The position numbers were made by a program, and so were the translations under genes. DNA of 64,000 bases from an uncultured Lachnospira sp. (GTDB taxonomy: Bacteria > Bacillota > Clostridia > Lachnospirales > Lachnospiraceae): contig CAJUKN010000011.1 in NCBI GenBank assembly GCA_910587485.1, positions 1 through 64,000 of the forward strand, read 5' to 3'. A model generated the notes under the pieces. That model did no database searches. It was not told the origin of the DNA and was given only the letters and a program-made list of their open reading frames with translations. Every line of letters begins with the position of its first letter. The stretch's first letter is position 1. Shown here piece by piece: positions 1-7,455 of the stretch.

Positions 1-795
1 AAACTGGGTTTGAAAGCCGCAGAAAATAAGGGTTGGAGAATCCGAGAGGCTATTAATTAATAAAAGAGGAATCAATATAATTCCAACAATAACCCAGAAA
101 TTAGGCAATTTTGATTCATCAAAGTCTTCTTGGTTGGCTACATGTTCAGGAACAGGAATATTGTATTTTTTACCGCATATACTTCCCCATATAGGACCAG
201 CGACAATCATAGCAGCAATACCGCAGAAAATACCTACTATCATGACAAAACCGAGGTCTACGCCAAGCATTGTTGAGACAAGGATAGGACCAGGAGTAGG
301 AGGAATAAAGGCATGACCTACAGCAAGTCCAGCTAAAAGCGGAATGGCATAGAACAATGAAGACCTTTTTGTTCGTTTTGCAAGTGAAAATGCAAGTGGT
401 ATCAATATAATTAAACCAGCGTCAAAAAATACAGGCATGGCTATTACTAGACCAGTAATTCCAAGCGCCCAAGCTGCCTTTTTGTCGCCAAACCATTTTA
501 CCATAGTGACAGCAAGTGTCTGCGCGCCTCCCGATACTTCTAGTATAGCGCCAAACATTGAGCCTAGTCCTACAAGCAGTGCTATACCTTTTAAAGTGTT
601 GCCAATTCCATCATTGACTGCTGTAATAATATATTCAACAGGCATACCAGAAATAAGTCCAATTGCAATAGCACCAATAAGTATAGAAATCATAGCTTGT
701 ATTTTAAATTTGATAATTAAAATAAGCATGATAACTAATCCTATAATTGCTGCAGATACAAGTAATATAGGATTTAAATTTAAAGTTTCATTCAT
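1..795 (-). CDS. GntP-family gluconate/sugar-acid permease (3' end outside window)
   Basis: This is an inner-membrane symporter of the GntP family, which imports gluconate or related sugar acids. The reverse strand from the ATG at 795 stays open for 265 codons to the window edge, so the C-terminus is missing. Several hydrophobic segments are visible, with the family-like stretches LVGLGSMFGAILEVSGGAQ, MPVFFDAGLIILIPLAF and AGLAVGHAFIPPTPGP. The start follows GCGAGGAATTATT. A GntR/FCD regulator lies directly upstream on the same strand, and repeated palindromes fill the gap, so substrate-responsive control is likely. The exact substrate (gluconate, fructuronate, glycerate) cannot be read from the sequence. 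Confidence 0.9.
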   Translation of the reverse strand, partial: MNETLNLNPILLVSAAIIGLVIMLILIIKFKIQAMISILIGAIAIGLISGMPVEYIITAVNDGIGNTLKGIALLVGLGSMFGAILEVSGGAQTLAVTMVKWFGDKKAAWALGITGLVIAMPVFFDAGLIILIPLAFSLAKRTKRSSLFYAIPLLAGLAVGHAFIPPTPGPILVSTMLGVDLGFVMIVGIFCGIAAMIVAGPIWGSICGKKYNIPVPEHVANQEDFDESKLPNFWVIVGIILIPLLLINSLSDSPTLIFCGFQTQF

Positions 796-837
796 AATAA
801 TTCCTCGCTTTCTTAATTTTATTATTTACGTACACGA

Positions 838-951
838 TATACATCTGATTTTTTTGGAATAATTTTTCACCTCGCTTTTAAATATTCATCAGACGTATTA
901 TGATTATAGAGTATAATTTTTCTGTTTTTATGTCAATACATCAGATGTATT
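838..951 (-). promoter_or_regulatory. Promoter and operator cluster of the permease gene
   Basis: Three related sites precede the permease gene. 935-951 is a perfect 17-bp palindrome, AATACATC-A-GATGTATT. 883-899 (CATCAGACGTATT) and 838-851 (ATACATC-T-GAT) are degenerate copies. On the reverse strand TTGACA at 936-931 overlaps the perfect palindrome, with AT-rich -10 candidates at about 907-916. The spacing suggests a repressor covering the promoter and leader. The GntR protein encoded just upstream is the obvious candidate; that assignment is inference. Confidence 0.65.
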
Positions 952-1138
952 TTGCTGAAATTCTGTTTTATGCACAAAAAAGTCACAATTTTAAAATAAA
1001 AATTAATATTTTTTTGTGCATTTTCACAAGTAAATTAATTTTTTTTGGTATTTTATAACTTAAAAGAATAATTATATTTTAGACAATATATTTTTTTGTA
1101 TATTTTAGACTTATATTGAGTATTCTTTAGAGATATAT

Positions 1139-1182
1139 AAATTTAGGAGAGATAAAAACAGTTTTTTACCTCTCCTAAATTT
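1139..1182. terminator. Hairpin terminator between the GntR gene and the permease promoter
   Basis: A 13-bp perfect stem, AAATTTAGGAGAG with CTCTCCTAAATTT, encloses an 18-nt loop. It lies 3' of the regulator gene and would separate its transcript from the permease. The tail is not a clean U-run on either strand, so the function is likely rather than certain. Confidence 0.6.
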
Positions 1183-1184
1183 TT

Positions 1185-1201
1185 AAATCATCAGATGTAT
1201 T
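1185..1201. promoter_or_regulatory. Fourth copy of the GntR-type operator
   Basis: CATCAGATGTATT at 1189-1201 matches 13 bases of the perfect palindrome at 935-951. It lies just beyond the stop codon of the regulator gene, about 240 bp from the main cluster, where it could allow DNA looping. It could also be a chance or relict copy. Confidence 0.45.
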
Positions 1202-1212
1202 TTAGAATTTTA

Positions 1213-1932
1213 TTAAATATCTTTTTTTTCTTTAAAAGATTCCTTTGATTGTTTTATGAGTGCTTGACGATTGTATGTCAGATGCATTACCATAGCACAT
1301 TTAGCACCCATAGGGTCTTTATCTAAAATTGCGTTTACAACAGCACGATGTGTCTCAATCGTTTCTCTCATTAGAGTACGACTTGTCATATTGGCAAAAG
1401 TCATAACAGCGGTATTGATGATAGGAATTAGTGTTTCGATTACACGATTTTTACTTCCTCTAGCAATACAGGTATGAAATTCAATGTCTTTAGGAATATG
1501 ATTTGACCCATTTAAATATAAATGTTCGGTTTCATCACACAGCTTTTTTATTTGCTGAGCTTCTTCTTCGGATGCATATTTGGCTGTAAGTGAAGCAATT
1601 TCTGGCTCTAACATTAAACGTACATCAAATAATTCCAATGCAAGTTTATATTTGTTATCTAATTTAGACAATCCTAATGGGTCATCATTTAAAGAATTGG
1701 TACTGATAACATATGTTCCTGAACCTCTCTTTACTTCCAATATCCCTTTTGACGCCAAACTTTTAACTGCTTCTCTGATAGTGCTACGCCCTACGCCAAA
1801 TTTTTCTGCTAATTCAAATTCATTTGGTATTTTTTGCCCTATTTGTAATGGTTCTTGTAAAATATAATTCATCAAAGAATCTTCAATTTGTGTTCCTAAA
1901 AGTTTTTTGTCAATTTTTTCAAATTGATACAT
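1213..1932 (-). CDS. GntR/FadR-family transcriptional regulator (FCD domain)
   Basis: This 239-residue protein is a metabolite-responsive DNA-binding regulator. The N-terminal winged helix (about residues 10-78) includes GQKIPNEFELAEKFGVGRST and KGILEVKRGSGTYV, typical of GntR proteins. The all-helical remainder fits the FCD effector domain, with candidate metal-ligand histidines at EFHTCIA and ETHRAV. The length is normal for the FadR subfamily. It sits directly upstream of the GntP permease on the same strand, and four copies of an ATACATC-A-GATGTAT palindrome lie between and beside the two genes. Local regulation of the permease is therefore the simplest model. No copy of the motif was seen in front of this gene itself. 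Confidence 0.9.
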   Translation of the reverse strand: MYQFEKIDKKLLGTQIEDSLMNYILQEPLQIGQKIPNEFELAEKFGVGRSTIREAVKSLASKGILEVKRGSGTYVISTNSLNDDPLGLSKLDNKYKLALELFDVRLMLEPEIASLTAKYASEEEAQQIKKLCDETEHLYLNGSNHIPKDIEFHTCIARGSKNRVIETLIPIINTAVMTFANMTSRTLMRETIETHRAVVNAILDKDPMGAKCAMVMHLTYNRQALIKQSKESFKEKKDI

Positions 1933-2115
1933 ATAGCTTGTTCCTTTATCAACTTTATTATTATATGGATATTAAGATAAGTGTAGTTGTAATTTTTCCC
2001 ATAGAAAGTTTAAGTCATTTTAAGATTTGAATTAATTTGTATTTCTTTGATTATATAGAATGTATAAAGCATCGTCAAGTATTTTTATAAGTACCCTAAG
2101 CTGGGCAAATAAATA

Positions 2116-2162
2116 CCCTACAGTTTATTGCGCAATAGGTTAATACGCTGTTAGCTGTAGGG
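2116..2162. terminator. Possible terminator of the CAP/dockerin gene
   Basis: CCCTACAG pairs with CTGTAGGG across a 31-nt loop, just 3' of the CAP protein gene on the reverse strand. The tail is T-rich but interrupted, so this is a moderate call. Confidence 0.4.
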
Positions 2163-2192
2163 GATTTTATTAGAAAAGAAAGAAAACCAATC

Positions 2193-3710
2193 TTATTTTA
2201 TTACATCATATCCTGCTAAATATTTTAATAAAATAACAGCATCACTGGAAGTAATATTTTCATCATGGTTGACATCAGCTAATTTTTTATCACAAAAAAC
2301 GTCCATTTGGGCAAGATATTTTTTTAAGATAACAGCATCACTAGAATTGACTTTACCATCACGGTTGACATCACCATATTTTTCATTACTTTCTGGATAT
2401 AGTATTTGCGTTTCTATGTGTCCGCATATGGTGCATGTTCTTTGTCTGCTTCCATTTTGTGTTTCTGTAGGTTCTTTTACAGTAATCCATTCTCCATATG
2501 TATGTGACAGCAAAGGTATGGTTTTTGTTTCTTCTTTTCCACAAACAGAGCAAATTCTATGTTCTAAGCCTGTTTCAGAGCATGTAGCTGTTTTTACAGC
2601 TTCCCAGTTACCATAGGTGTGTGGAATAGAGTCATCATCTGCACATGTATTATCATTATCATCAAGTGAAAAGAAATTAACATTATAAGAAGTTTCATTT
2701 TTTATATTTGGATTTCCTAAATTCGATATTTCTACACTATAGGAATCTCCTGATTTATAAGATAAATTGTCAGATGGTCTAAAAATAACACAGCCTATCT
2801 GTCCATATCCATCATTAGAAATATAAAAATCTCCATCCGATGAATTTTTAGAAAAATTCCATACTTTTCCAGTGTTATTATTTGTTAATTTAACGGTTGT
2901 ATTTTCAGAAATAGAAACACCAAATGATATACTCCAAGGGAAATTTGTTCCAAAATATTCTACAGGCATTGTCTGCGCAGGCCATGAAACACCATATTCA
3001 TTTGCAGTTGTATTGCTTCCATCAATAGAGTACATTGCTAAATAAGTTCCTGTATTGGGTGCTTTGTTTTTTACTGCTACACCAAATCCAGTTGCTCCCA
3101 TAGAAGGATTAAGAATCCATCTTCTATGACCTAAGCGGCTAATATTACCAGGGTCGCCATCGTCCATCCATCCATTGACAATAGAATCATTTAATGTGTA
3201 TGTACTCCAACTTCCCCATGCAATATTAGAAGACTTTGCTCCAATAGCACCCAGTTGATAAATATCATTAGACATATCACTTGGTTTTTCAGGATAATGA
3301 TTTAAAATACTTGTTGTATCCGCTGCAATCACAACAGAGGCAGCTTGAGCAGTTTTATTGTAATTGTCATTTAATGCCACATCAGATAAGCCCGCTATGT
3401 ATCGAACATGATTTAAAATATTAATACCACTTTGCAATGTTTCATTGGATAACATTCCAATATTATAAGGATTTTCTGTATTTGGTGTTTCTGCATAAGT
3501 TACAGAATCAGAAATGTTTGCAGGGTGATTCTTAATGTACTGTTTGATATCTTGTGTGCTTCGTTTGGCGACATTAATAGGTTCTTGTTGTGTGTTTTTT
3601 TCATCTGCATATACAATAATATTGTTGTATATACCCATATTCGTAAATAATATGGAGGCTGTCATAGAACATGCTAGGACAGTTGAAATAAAAAATTTTT
3701 TGATTTTCAT
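2193..3710 (-). CDS. Secreted CAP/SCP-domain protein with C-terminal dockerin
   Basis: This 505-residue exported protein starts with a signal peptide (lysines, then a hydrophobic stretch to about residue 36). A CAP/SCP-like domain follows at about 95-245, recognisable from LNHVRYIAGL, the QAASVVIAA helix, LNHYPEKP and LGHRRWILNP. Two roughly 35-residue repeats of the form HTYGxW...C...CSVCG (about 369-440) follow. A type I dockerin ends the protein, with two calcium-binding F-hand segments, DVNRDGKVNSSDAVIL and DVNHDENITSSDAVIL. The dockerin implies docking to a cohesin-bearing surface scaffold, but no cohesin is in this window. The CAP activity is unknown. The start has an upstream GAGGAAAA, which lies in a leader repeated elsewhere in the window. 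Confidence 0.88.
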   Translation of the reverse strand: MKIKKFFISTVLACSMTASILFTNMGIYNNIIVYADEKNTQQEPINVAKRSTQDIKQYIKNHPANISDSVTYAETPNTENPYNIGMLSNETLQSGINILNHVRYIAGLSDVALNDNYNKTAQAASVVIAADTTSILNHYPEKPSDMSNDIYQLGAIGAKSSNIAWGSWSTYTLNDSIVNGWMDDGDPGNISRLGHRRWILNPSMGATGFGVAVKNKAPNTGTYLAMYSIDGSNTTANEYGVSWPAQTMPVEYFGTNFPWSISFGVSISENTTVKLTNNNTGKVWNFSKNSSDGDFYISNDGYGQIGCVIFRPSDNLSYKSGDSYSVEISNLGNPNIKNETSYNVNFFSLDDNDNTCADDDSIPHTYGNWEAVKTATCSETGLEHRICSVCGKEETKTIPLLSHTYGEWITVKEPTETQNGSRQRTCTICGHIETQILYPESNEKYGDVNRDGKVNSSDAVILKKYLAQMDVFCDKKLADVNHDENITSSDAVILLKYLAGYDVIK

Positions 3711-3805
3711 TTTTCCTCATTTCTGCGCTGCCTTTTTGCGCAAAAAATTAAAAGTTCTTACAGATTTATGACAAGCAGCGCGCAGACACAAATCCTGTTT
3801 GTTAA
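3706..3805 (-). repeat. Leader repeat family B, copy 1 (upstream of CAP gene)
   Basis: Read on the reverse strand, this roughly 95-nt segment ends in CGCAGAAATGAGGAAAAATG and includes a stem-loop with the loop-side sequence CTGCGCGCTGCTT. It matches 18440-18541, ahead of the flavin reductase gene, at most positions, and its stem arms (ACAGGATTTGTG / CATAAATCTGT) differ from that copy in a paired way. It carries the ribosome-binding site of the CAP gene. Confidence 0.6.
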
Positions 3806-4014
3806 AAATTTGCACATTTAAAATATAATAATTGAGTTGCGGTTATTTTATCATATTTTTTTGTAAATATAAATGTATAAATATGACAAAAATATCATTT
3901 ATAGCACACATTTCCTTTAATAATTTGTTATATGGTTATTTTAAATATATAAAATGGATATGTTATTTTAAAATGTTATATGTTAGAATAAATACATAAT
4001 CGAACAGAAAGAGT

Positions 4015-4232
4015 GGATGCATTCCGAAGTTATATTGCCCTCTAGTAATAAAGAGGAGTGCTGCCCGATGAACACACTTTAGATATTAACTTTAGTGCTA
4101 GTTATATTTGCGGCGTTGTCATACATAGACAATCATAATAACAAAAGAAATAGCATCCTCGCCCGCAAAGTAAGATGCTAGTTCTTTTTAAAGAATTTTA
4201 AAATTTACAGAGGGCAATCGGAATTGCATCCG
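4015..4232. repeat. Imperfect inverted repeat flanking the decayed toxin ORF
   Basis: GGATGCATTCCGA and TTGCCCTC at 4014-4042 are matched in reverse complement by GAGGGCAATCGGAATTGCAT and the following CC at 4210-4232. In a transcript this would pair the 5' leader with the 3' region, a long-range interaction typical of translation-silent type I toxin messages. The intact copy at 34 kb does not show this pairing clearly. Confidence 0.5.
4068..4181 (+). pseudogene. Decayed copy of the small hydrophobic type I toxin-like peptide
   Basis: ATGAACACACTT is followed in frame by a TAG at codon 5. Beyond the stop the frame continues with LTLVLVIFAALSYIDN, closely matching LTLLLVIFAALTYLDN of the intact gene at 34265. 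A small hairpin, CCTCT with AGAGG at about 4039-4055, covers the GAGG ribosome site, as in the intact copy. The reading frame extends past the other copy's end to a TAG at 4179. The premature stop should abolish the peptide unless an internal GTG at 4095 is used, which has no evident ribosome site. Confidence 0.65.
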
Positions 4233-4243
4233 ATAACCTTTCT
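4150..4243 (-). ncRNA. Predicted antisense RNA opposite the decayed toxin transcript
   Basis: A reverse-strand promoter (TTGATT at 4278-4273, 17-bp spacer, TATAAT at 4255-4250) would start an RNA at about 4243 running into the 3' part of the toxin-like gene. It includes a hairpin ATCGGA-TGCAAT-TCCGAT. The arrangement is like RatA against txpA in Bacillus, where the antitoxin RNA overlaps the toxin message 3' end. The RNA end points are inferred. Confidence 0.45.
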
Positions 4244-4249
4244 AAGTAG

Positions 4250-4278
4250 ATTATAAGCGGAGAGGCTTGAAAAATCAA
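4250..4278 (-). promoter_or_regulatory. Reverse-strand sigma-A-type promoter of the antisense RNA (copy 1)
   Basis: The -35 TTGATT and -10 TATAAT are separated by exactly 17 bp. The same arrangement with TTGCAA and TATAAT occurs at the intact locus (34471-34499), and both -10 elements sit in GCTTATAATC. Confidence 0.6.
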
Positions 4279-4291
4279 GGCTCTCTTTTTG
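4259..4291 (+). terminator. Terminator of the decayed toxin-like transcript
   Basis: GAGAGGCTTG and CAAGGCTCTC form a 10-bp stem with one mismatch around AAAAAT, followed by TTTTT. It overlaps the antisense promoter -35. Confidence 0.6.
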
Positions 4292-4383
4292 AAAGTTTAT
4301 AGCATGTATGTGGTAAATAGATTATAATAAAATTAGTAGCAAAAGAAATAAAGTATTAATGTTGTAAAAGGAGAGGAAAAAAG

Positions 4384-5388
4384 TTGATTATAAAATACAT
4401 GTCCCCATTTTTATTAGGCGCGATAAAGGAGTCTTTAAAACGATTGCCTTGCACTCCATATGATTTTACAAAAGTAAAAAGTTTGACAAATTTTAATCCT
4501 ATAAGTTTTTGGTATGATGTCATTCCAGATATGATTAAAGGAGATGAGGGGAATTTTTCTTGTATTGGAGAAATGATAAATCTTCATACATTGGTATTTA
4601 CCAATTTTAATGGAGATAGATTTCAAATAAATGATTTTTCTTTTTTAGAAAAATGTCAAAAGTTAAAGAAATTAGATGTAAGGAATACAAATTTTTCCAA
4701 TTGTAAACTTCTATTGCCGCTATCTAATTTACGTCAAGTTTTTTTGCCAAGAGAGGATATGTTATGTCATACAGAGGTAATAGATGAACTTGTACAGCGT
4801 GGTGTACAGGTAAATATGGATAGGTATATTGATACAAAGCAAGAACTTGCACAACATAGTGAGGATATAAATTTGTCTGAATTAACTAGAGAAATTTGCA
4901 GGGCAGTAAAGACCGTTCTTTTAGATTTGTATAAGAATAATGAGCATTATTACTATATTACTCTTGTTTCTGATGGTGGAGCAAATACGCCTTGTATTTC
5001 TGCGTGGTCTTATGAAGCACTGAATAAAAGCAGTGATAATAAAGAGGAAAAAGAAATGATAAAGTGGTCTTATGCAGATTCTCCATATTGCTGCTGGAGA
5101 CAGGAAGAATTTGATAAAGTAAATGAACTTCTTGGTGCAAGGGTCAATATATGGGATTTGAAAGATGAAGCGTTTGAGATTGAATATGAAAAAAGATTTT
5201 TGGCAATGGAAGATGCAATGAAACAGTTGGATAAAGAAGGATTGTTTGAAATTAACCAAGACCGAATGGACGTTGTTGTATTGGTTGAAGTTGCGCCTCC
5301 AGATATTACGAATACAGAACGAGCGTATCGGATGAATAATGTAATTTCGGATATTTTTAATGAATGGTTAGAAGATGCAGCAGAGTAA
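4384..5388 (+). CDS. DUF4303-like protein with leucine-rich N-terminal part
   Basis: This 334-residue soluble protein has an N-terminal half with LRR-like spacing (MINLHTLVFTNF, CQKLKKLDVRNTNF, LSNLRQVFLP). The C-terminal half, from about residue 160, resembles DUF4303, with YYITLVSDGGANTPCISAWS and WSYADSPY. DUF4303 proteins are often found as SUKH/SMI1-like immunity proteins beside polymorphic toxins; no toxin gene adjoins it here, so that role is only a possibility. The start is a TTG well placed after GGAGAGG; an ATG five codons later is the alternative. It stands alone between the decayed toxin-antitoxin locus and an acetyltransferase gene. Confidence 0.7.
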   Translation: MIIKYMSPFLLGAIKESLKRLPCTPYDFTKVKSLTNFNPISFWYDVIPDMIKGDEGNFSCIGEMINLHTLVFTNFNGDRFQINDFSFLEKCQKLKKLDVRNTNFSNCKLLLPLSNLRQVFLPREDMLCHTEVIDELVQRGVQVNMDRYIDTKQELAQHSEDINLSELTREICRAVKTVLLDLYKNNEHYYYITLVSDGGANTPCISAWSYEALNKSSDNKEEKEMIKWSYADSPYCCWRQEEFDKVNELLGARVNIWDLKDEAFEIEYEKRFLAMEDAMKQLDKEGLFEINQDRMDVVVLVEVAPPDITNTERAYRMNNVISDIFNEWLEDAAE

Positions 5389-5480
5389 TGATTTTTAAAT
5401 GAGGGAGTATTGATAGAGAAAATTTGATATGATAATATCTACACATATTTTTACACTACTTTTTAGAATGGAGGTTTTAT

Positions 5481-5915
5481 ATGATTCGAGAGGTTACAAG
5501 TGATGATTTTACAGGATTGATGACTTTATATATACAGTTACATAATAATGATATGCCAGAAGAAACAAATGATATAAAGCAACTATGGAAGCAAATTCTT
5601 GAGGATAAAGCACATCATATTATTGTAGCTGAAGAAGATGGAAAAATTGTATCTTCTTGTGTATGTGTGATTATTCCTAATTTGACACATAATCAGCAAC
5701 CTTATGCTTTTATTGAAAATGTTATTACAGATAAGGAATATAGGGGCAGAGGTTTAGCAACACAATGTTTAAATTATGCTAAAAATATAGCAATGAAAGA
5801 AAATTGTTATAAGTTAATGTTACTTACAGGTTCTAAAAAAGATAGCACATTAAATTTTTACCGTCATGCAGGATATAATAGTGAGGATAAAACGGCGTTT
5901 ATTCAATGGATATAA
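5481..5915 (+). CDS. GNAT-family N-acetyltransferase
   Basis: This 144-residue single-domain enzyme would transfer an acetyl group from acetyl-CoA to an unidentified amine. It has the GNAT core: an N-terminal helix pair, a strand with HHIIVAEEDGKIV, the acetyl-CoA motif VITDKEYRGRGLATQCL, and a C-terminal KDSTLNFYRHAGY segment typical of the family. The length is standard. It starts at an ATG 6 nt after GGAGG. It looks monocistronic, with about 90 bp to the upstream gene, and the substrate cannot be inferred. Confidence 0.9.
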   Translation: MIREVTSDDFTGLMTLYIQLHNNDMPEETNDIKQLWKQILEDKAHHIIVAEEDGKIVSSCVCVIIPNLTHNQQPYAFIENVITDKEYRGRGLATQCLNYAKNIAMKENCYKLMLLTGSKKDSTLNFYRHAGYNSEDKTAFIQWI

Positions 5916-6217
5916 AAACATTTATTGAAATAATAATTTTATTAAATATTTGTAATGGTATTTAAACAATAATGAATTATATTCAAAATTTATAAGATAA
6001 AAATTTACAAAGCTGTTAATTTATATAAACGATTTTATTAGTAGTTTGTCTTTTAATATAAATTTTTTACAAACAAGATGATTATTTATTTTATAGTTTG
6101 AAATGGTTTAATAAAAAGGCATGAATAAAAATGATAGCTGTAATAAAACAGTTGGGATAAATCTTTTGTGATTTATTCCAACTGTTCTTAAAAAATCTTT
6201 AAAATTAAGCTATTTGA
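5916..6217. other. AT-rich intergenic region with one terminator
   Basis: I see no gene here. The only clear structure is the convergent terminator at 6147-6186. The rest is AT-rich sequence without a convincing promoter or ORF. Confidence 0.6.
6147..6186. terminator. Bidirectional terminator between the GNAT and rubrerythrin genes
   Basis: A 17-bp stem with one G-U pair (AACAGTTGGGATAAATC with GATTTATTCCAACTGTT) has a 6-nt loop and T-rich flanks. The genes on each side converge on it. Confidence 0.8.
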
Positions 6218-6802
6218 TTAGCCGAAATATCTGTGTAACATTCCCTCAAAAGCTTTACCATGTCTAGCTTCGTCCTTAGCCATTTCATGTACGGTGTCAT
6301 GGATTGCATCCAAGTTATTTTTCTTTGCACATTTTGCAAGGTCAAATTTACCAGAAGTAGCACCAAATTCACAATCAACTCTCCACTTTAAGTTGTCCTT
6401 CGTAGAAGCCTTCATATTAGCCTCTAAGTCCTCACCAAGCATCTCTGCAAATTTTGCTGCATGTTCAGCTTCCTCAAAAGCAGCTTTTTCCCAGTAAAGA
6501 CCGATTTCAGGATAACCTTCACGGTGTGCAATACGAGCCATGCAAAGGTACATACCAACTTCTGCACACTCTCCATTAAAGTTAGCCATTAATTGGTCAA
6601 AAATATATTTTTTATCTTCTTCGCTAATTTCAGGGTTATTTTTTACAGTTTTGCCATAAATACCATATTCATGTTCTGTTGCAAGTTTAATTTCGCCCTC
6701 CACTGGTTTAAACTTATCAGCACCTACATGGCAAACAGGACATTCAGCAGGAGGTGTCTCTCCTTCATAAATATAACCACATACTGTACATACAAATTTC
6801 AT
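6218..6802 (-). CDS. Reverse rubrerythrin (peroxide reductase)
   Basis: This 194-residue enzyme reduces hydrogen peroxide and oxygen in anaerobes, fed by NADH via rubredoxin-type partners. The rubredoxin-like domain is N-terminal (CTVCGYIYEG and CPVCHVG, about residues 4-30), the reverse of classical rubrerythrin. A ferritin-like di-iron domain follows, with its ExxH ligands in EEAEHAAKF and DEARHGKAFEG. I start at the ATG at 6802, behind AAAGGAGA, rather than at 6856, because the cysteine pair then begins at residue 4 as expected. A PerR-type box (6884-6896) precedes it, identical in core to the one before the neighbouring Fur-family gene, so peroxide induction is likely. Confidence 0.93.
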   Translation of the reverse strand: MKFVCTVCGYIYEGETPPAECPVCHVGADKFKPVEGEIKLATEHEYGIYGKTVKNNPEISEEDKKYIFDQLMANFNGECAEVGMYLCMARIAHREGYPEIGLYWEKAAFEEAEHAAKFAEMLGEDLEANMKASTKDNLKWRVDCEFGATSGKFDLAKCAKKNNLDAIHDTVHEMAKDEARHGKAFEGMLHRYFG

Positions 6803-6883
6803 AACATGTTCTCCTTTATATAATTTTTTTCTAATCTTGTGTTGCAAATATAACATACAATTATTAGTATGTCAATAAAAAAT

Positions 6884-6896
6884 AGTAATTATTACT
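6884..6896 (-). promoter_or_regulatory. PerR-type operator upstream of rubrerythrin
   Basis: AGTAAT-T-ATTACT is a perfect 13-bp palindrome. The same core with a different centre (AGTAAT-G-ATTACT) precedes the adjacent Fur-family gene at 7365-7377, which indicates a shared repressor site. Confidence 0.75.
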
Positions 6897-6952
6897 GTTT
6901 TTAATAAATATAAATAAAAATTTATATTTCAATTTGTAGTATATGCAAAAAT

Positions 6953-7348
6953 TTAATAGCTATCCATACAGTTTGTGCATATACCATAAAAATAGGACAC
7001 ATTGCCTAATATTTTTCCTTTAAAATTTTTGCTTGCGACACTATTCAGTTCTTGTTGTACTTGCGTGCAATCAAAATTTAAATCTAAAATACGCCCACAT
7101 TTTGTACATTGAAAATGATAGTGAGGCATAAGATTTCCATCAAAATGCACTGTTCCGTCACTGCAAGAAACTTTCACAGCTTGTCCATTATCCACTAAAA
7201 ATGAAAGATTGCGATAGACGGTTCCCAGACTGATATTTGGAAACTCTTTTCGCACAAATTCATACACAACTTCGGCGCTAGGATGTTCGTGAGTTGATAT
7301 TAAATAGTTATATATTGCTTCTCGTTGTCTGCTATGTTTTGTTGTCAT
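6953..7348 (-). CDS. perR: Fur-family repressor, PerR type
   Basis: This 131-residue metal-dependent repressor has an N-terminal winged helix (SRQREAIYNYL through SLGTVYRNLSFLVDNGQ) and a C-terminal dimerisation domain with MPHYHFQCTKCGRILD and CTNCMD, giving two CxxC zinc motifs. Fur-family members in this context sense peroxide (PerR) or iron. The rubrerythrin next door and a shared operator argue for PerR. I start at the ATG at 7348, preceded by GGAG at good spacing. The upstream ATG at 7360 has no ribosome site and abuts the operator. The gene is probably autoregulated through 7365-7377. Confidence 0.88.
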   Translation of the reverse strand: MTTKHSRQREAIYNYLISTHEHPSAEVVYEFVRKEFPNISLGTVYRNLSFLVDNGQAVKVSCSDGTVHFDGNLMPHYHFQCTKCGRILDLNFDCTQVQQELNSVASKNFKGKILGNVSYFYGICTNCMDSY

Positions 7349-7364
7349 ATAAATCTCCATAAAT

Positions 7365-7377
7365 AGTAATGATTACT
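7365..7377 (-). promoter_or_regulatory. PerR-type operator upstream of the Fur-family gene
   Basis: AGTAAT-G-ATTACT is a perfect palindrome around one base, just upstream of the start codon. The same core lies before rubrerythrin at 6884-6896, consistent with autoregulation. Confidence 0.75.
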
Positions 7378-7455
7378 GTTTTATTTTAATTTTATTATAT
7401 GCAAAAGTCAATAAAAAAACAACAAAAAAACAAGTGAAAATCTGGAAAAAACATA

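Noticed and set aside
134..862. Forward ORFs near the left edge
   Set aside because: They are opposite the GntP permease frame; the reverse strand gives clear membrane-protein motifs and a ribosome site, so the forward frames are shadows.
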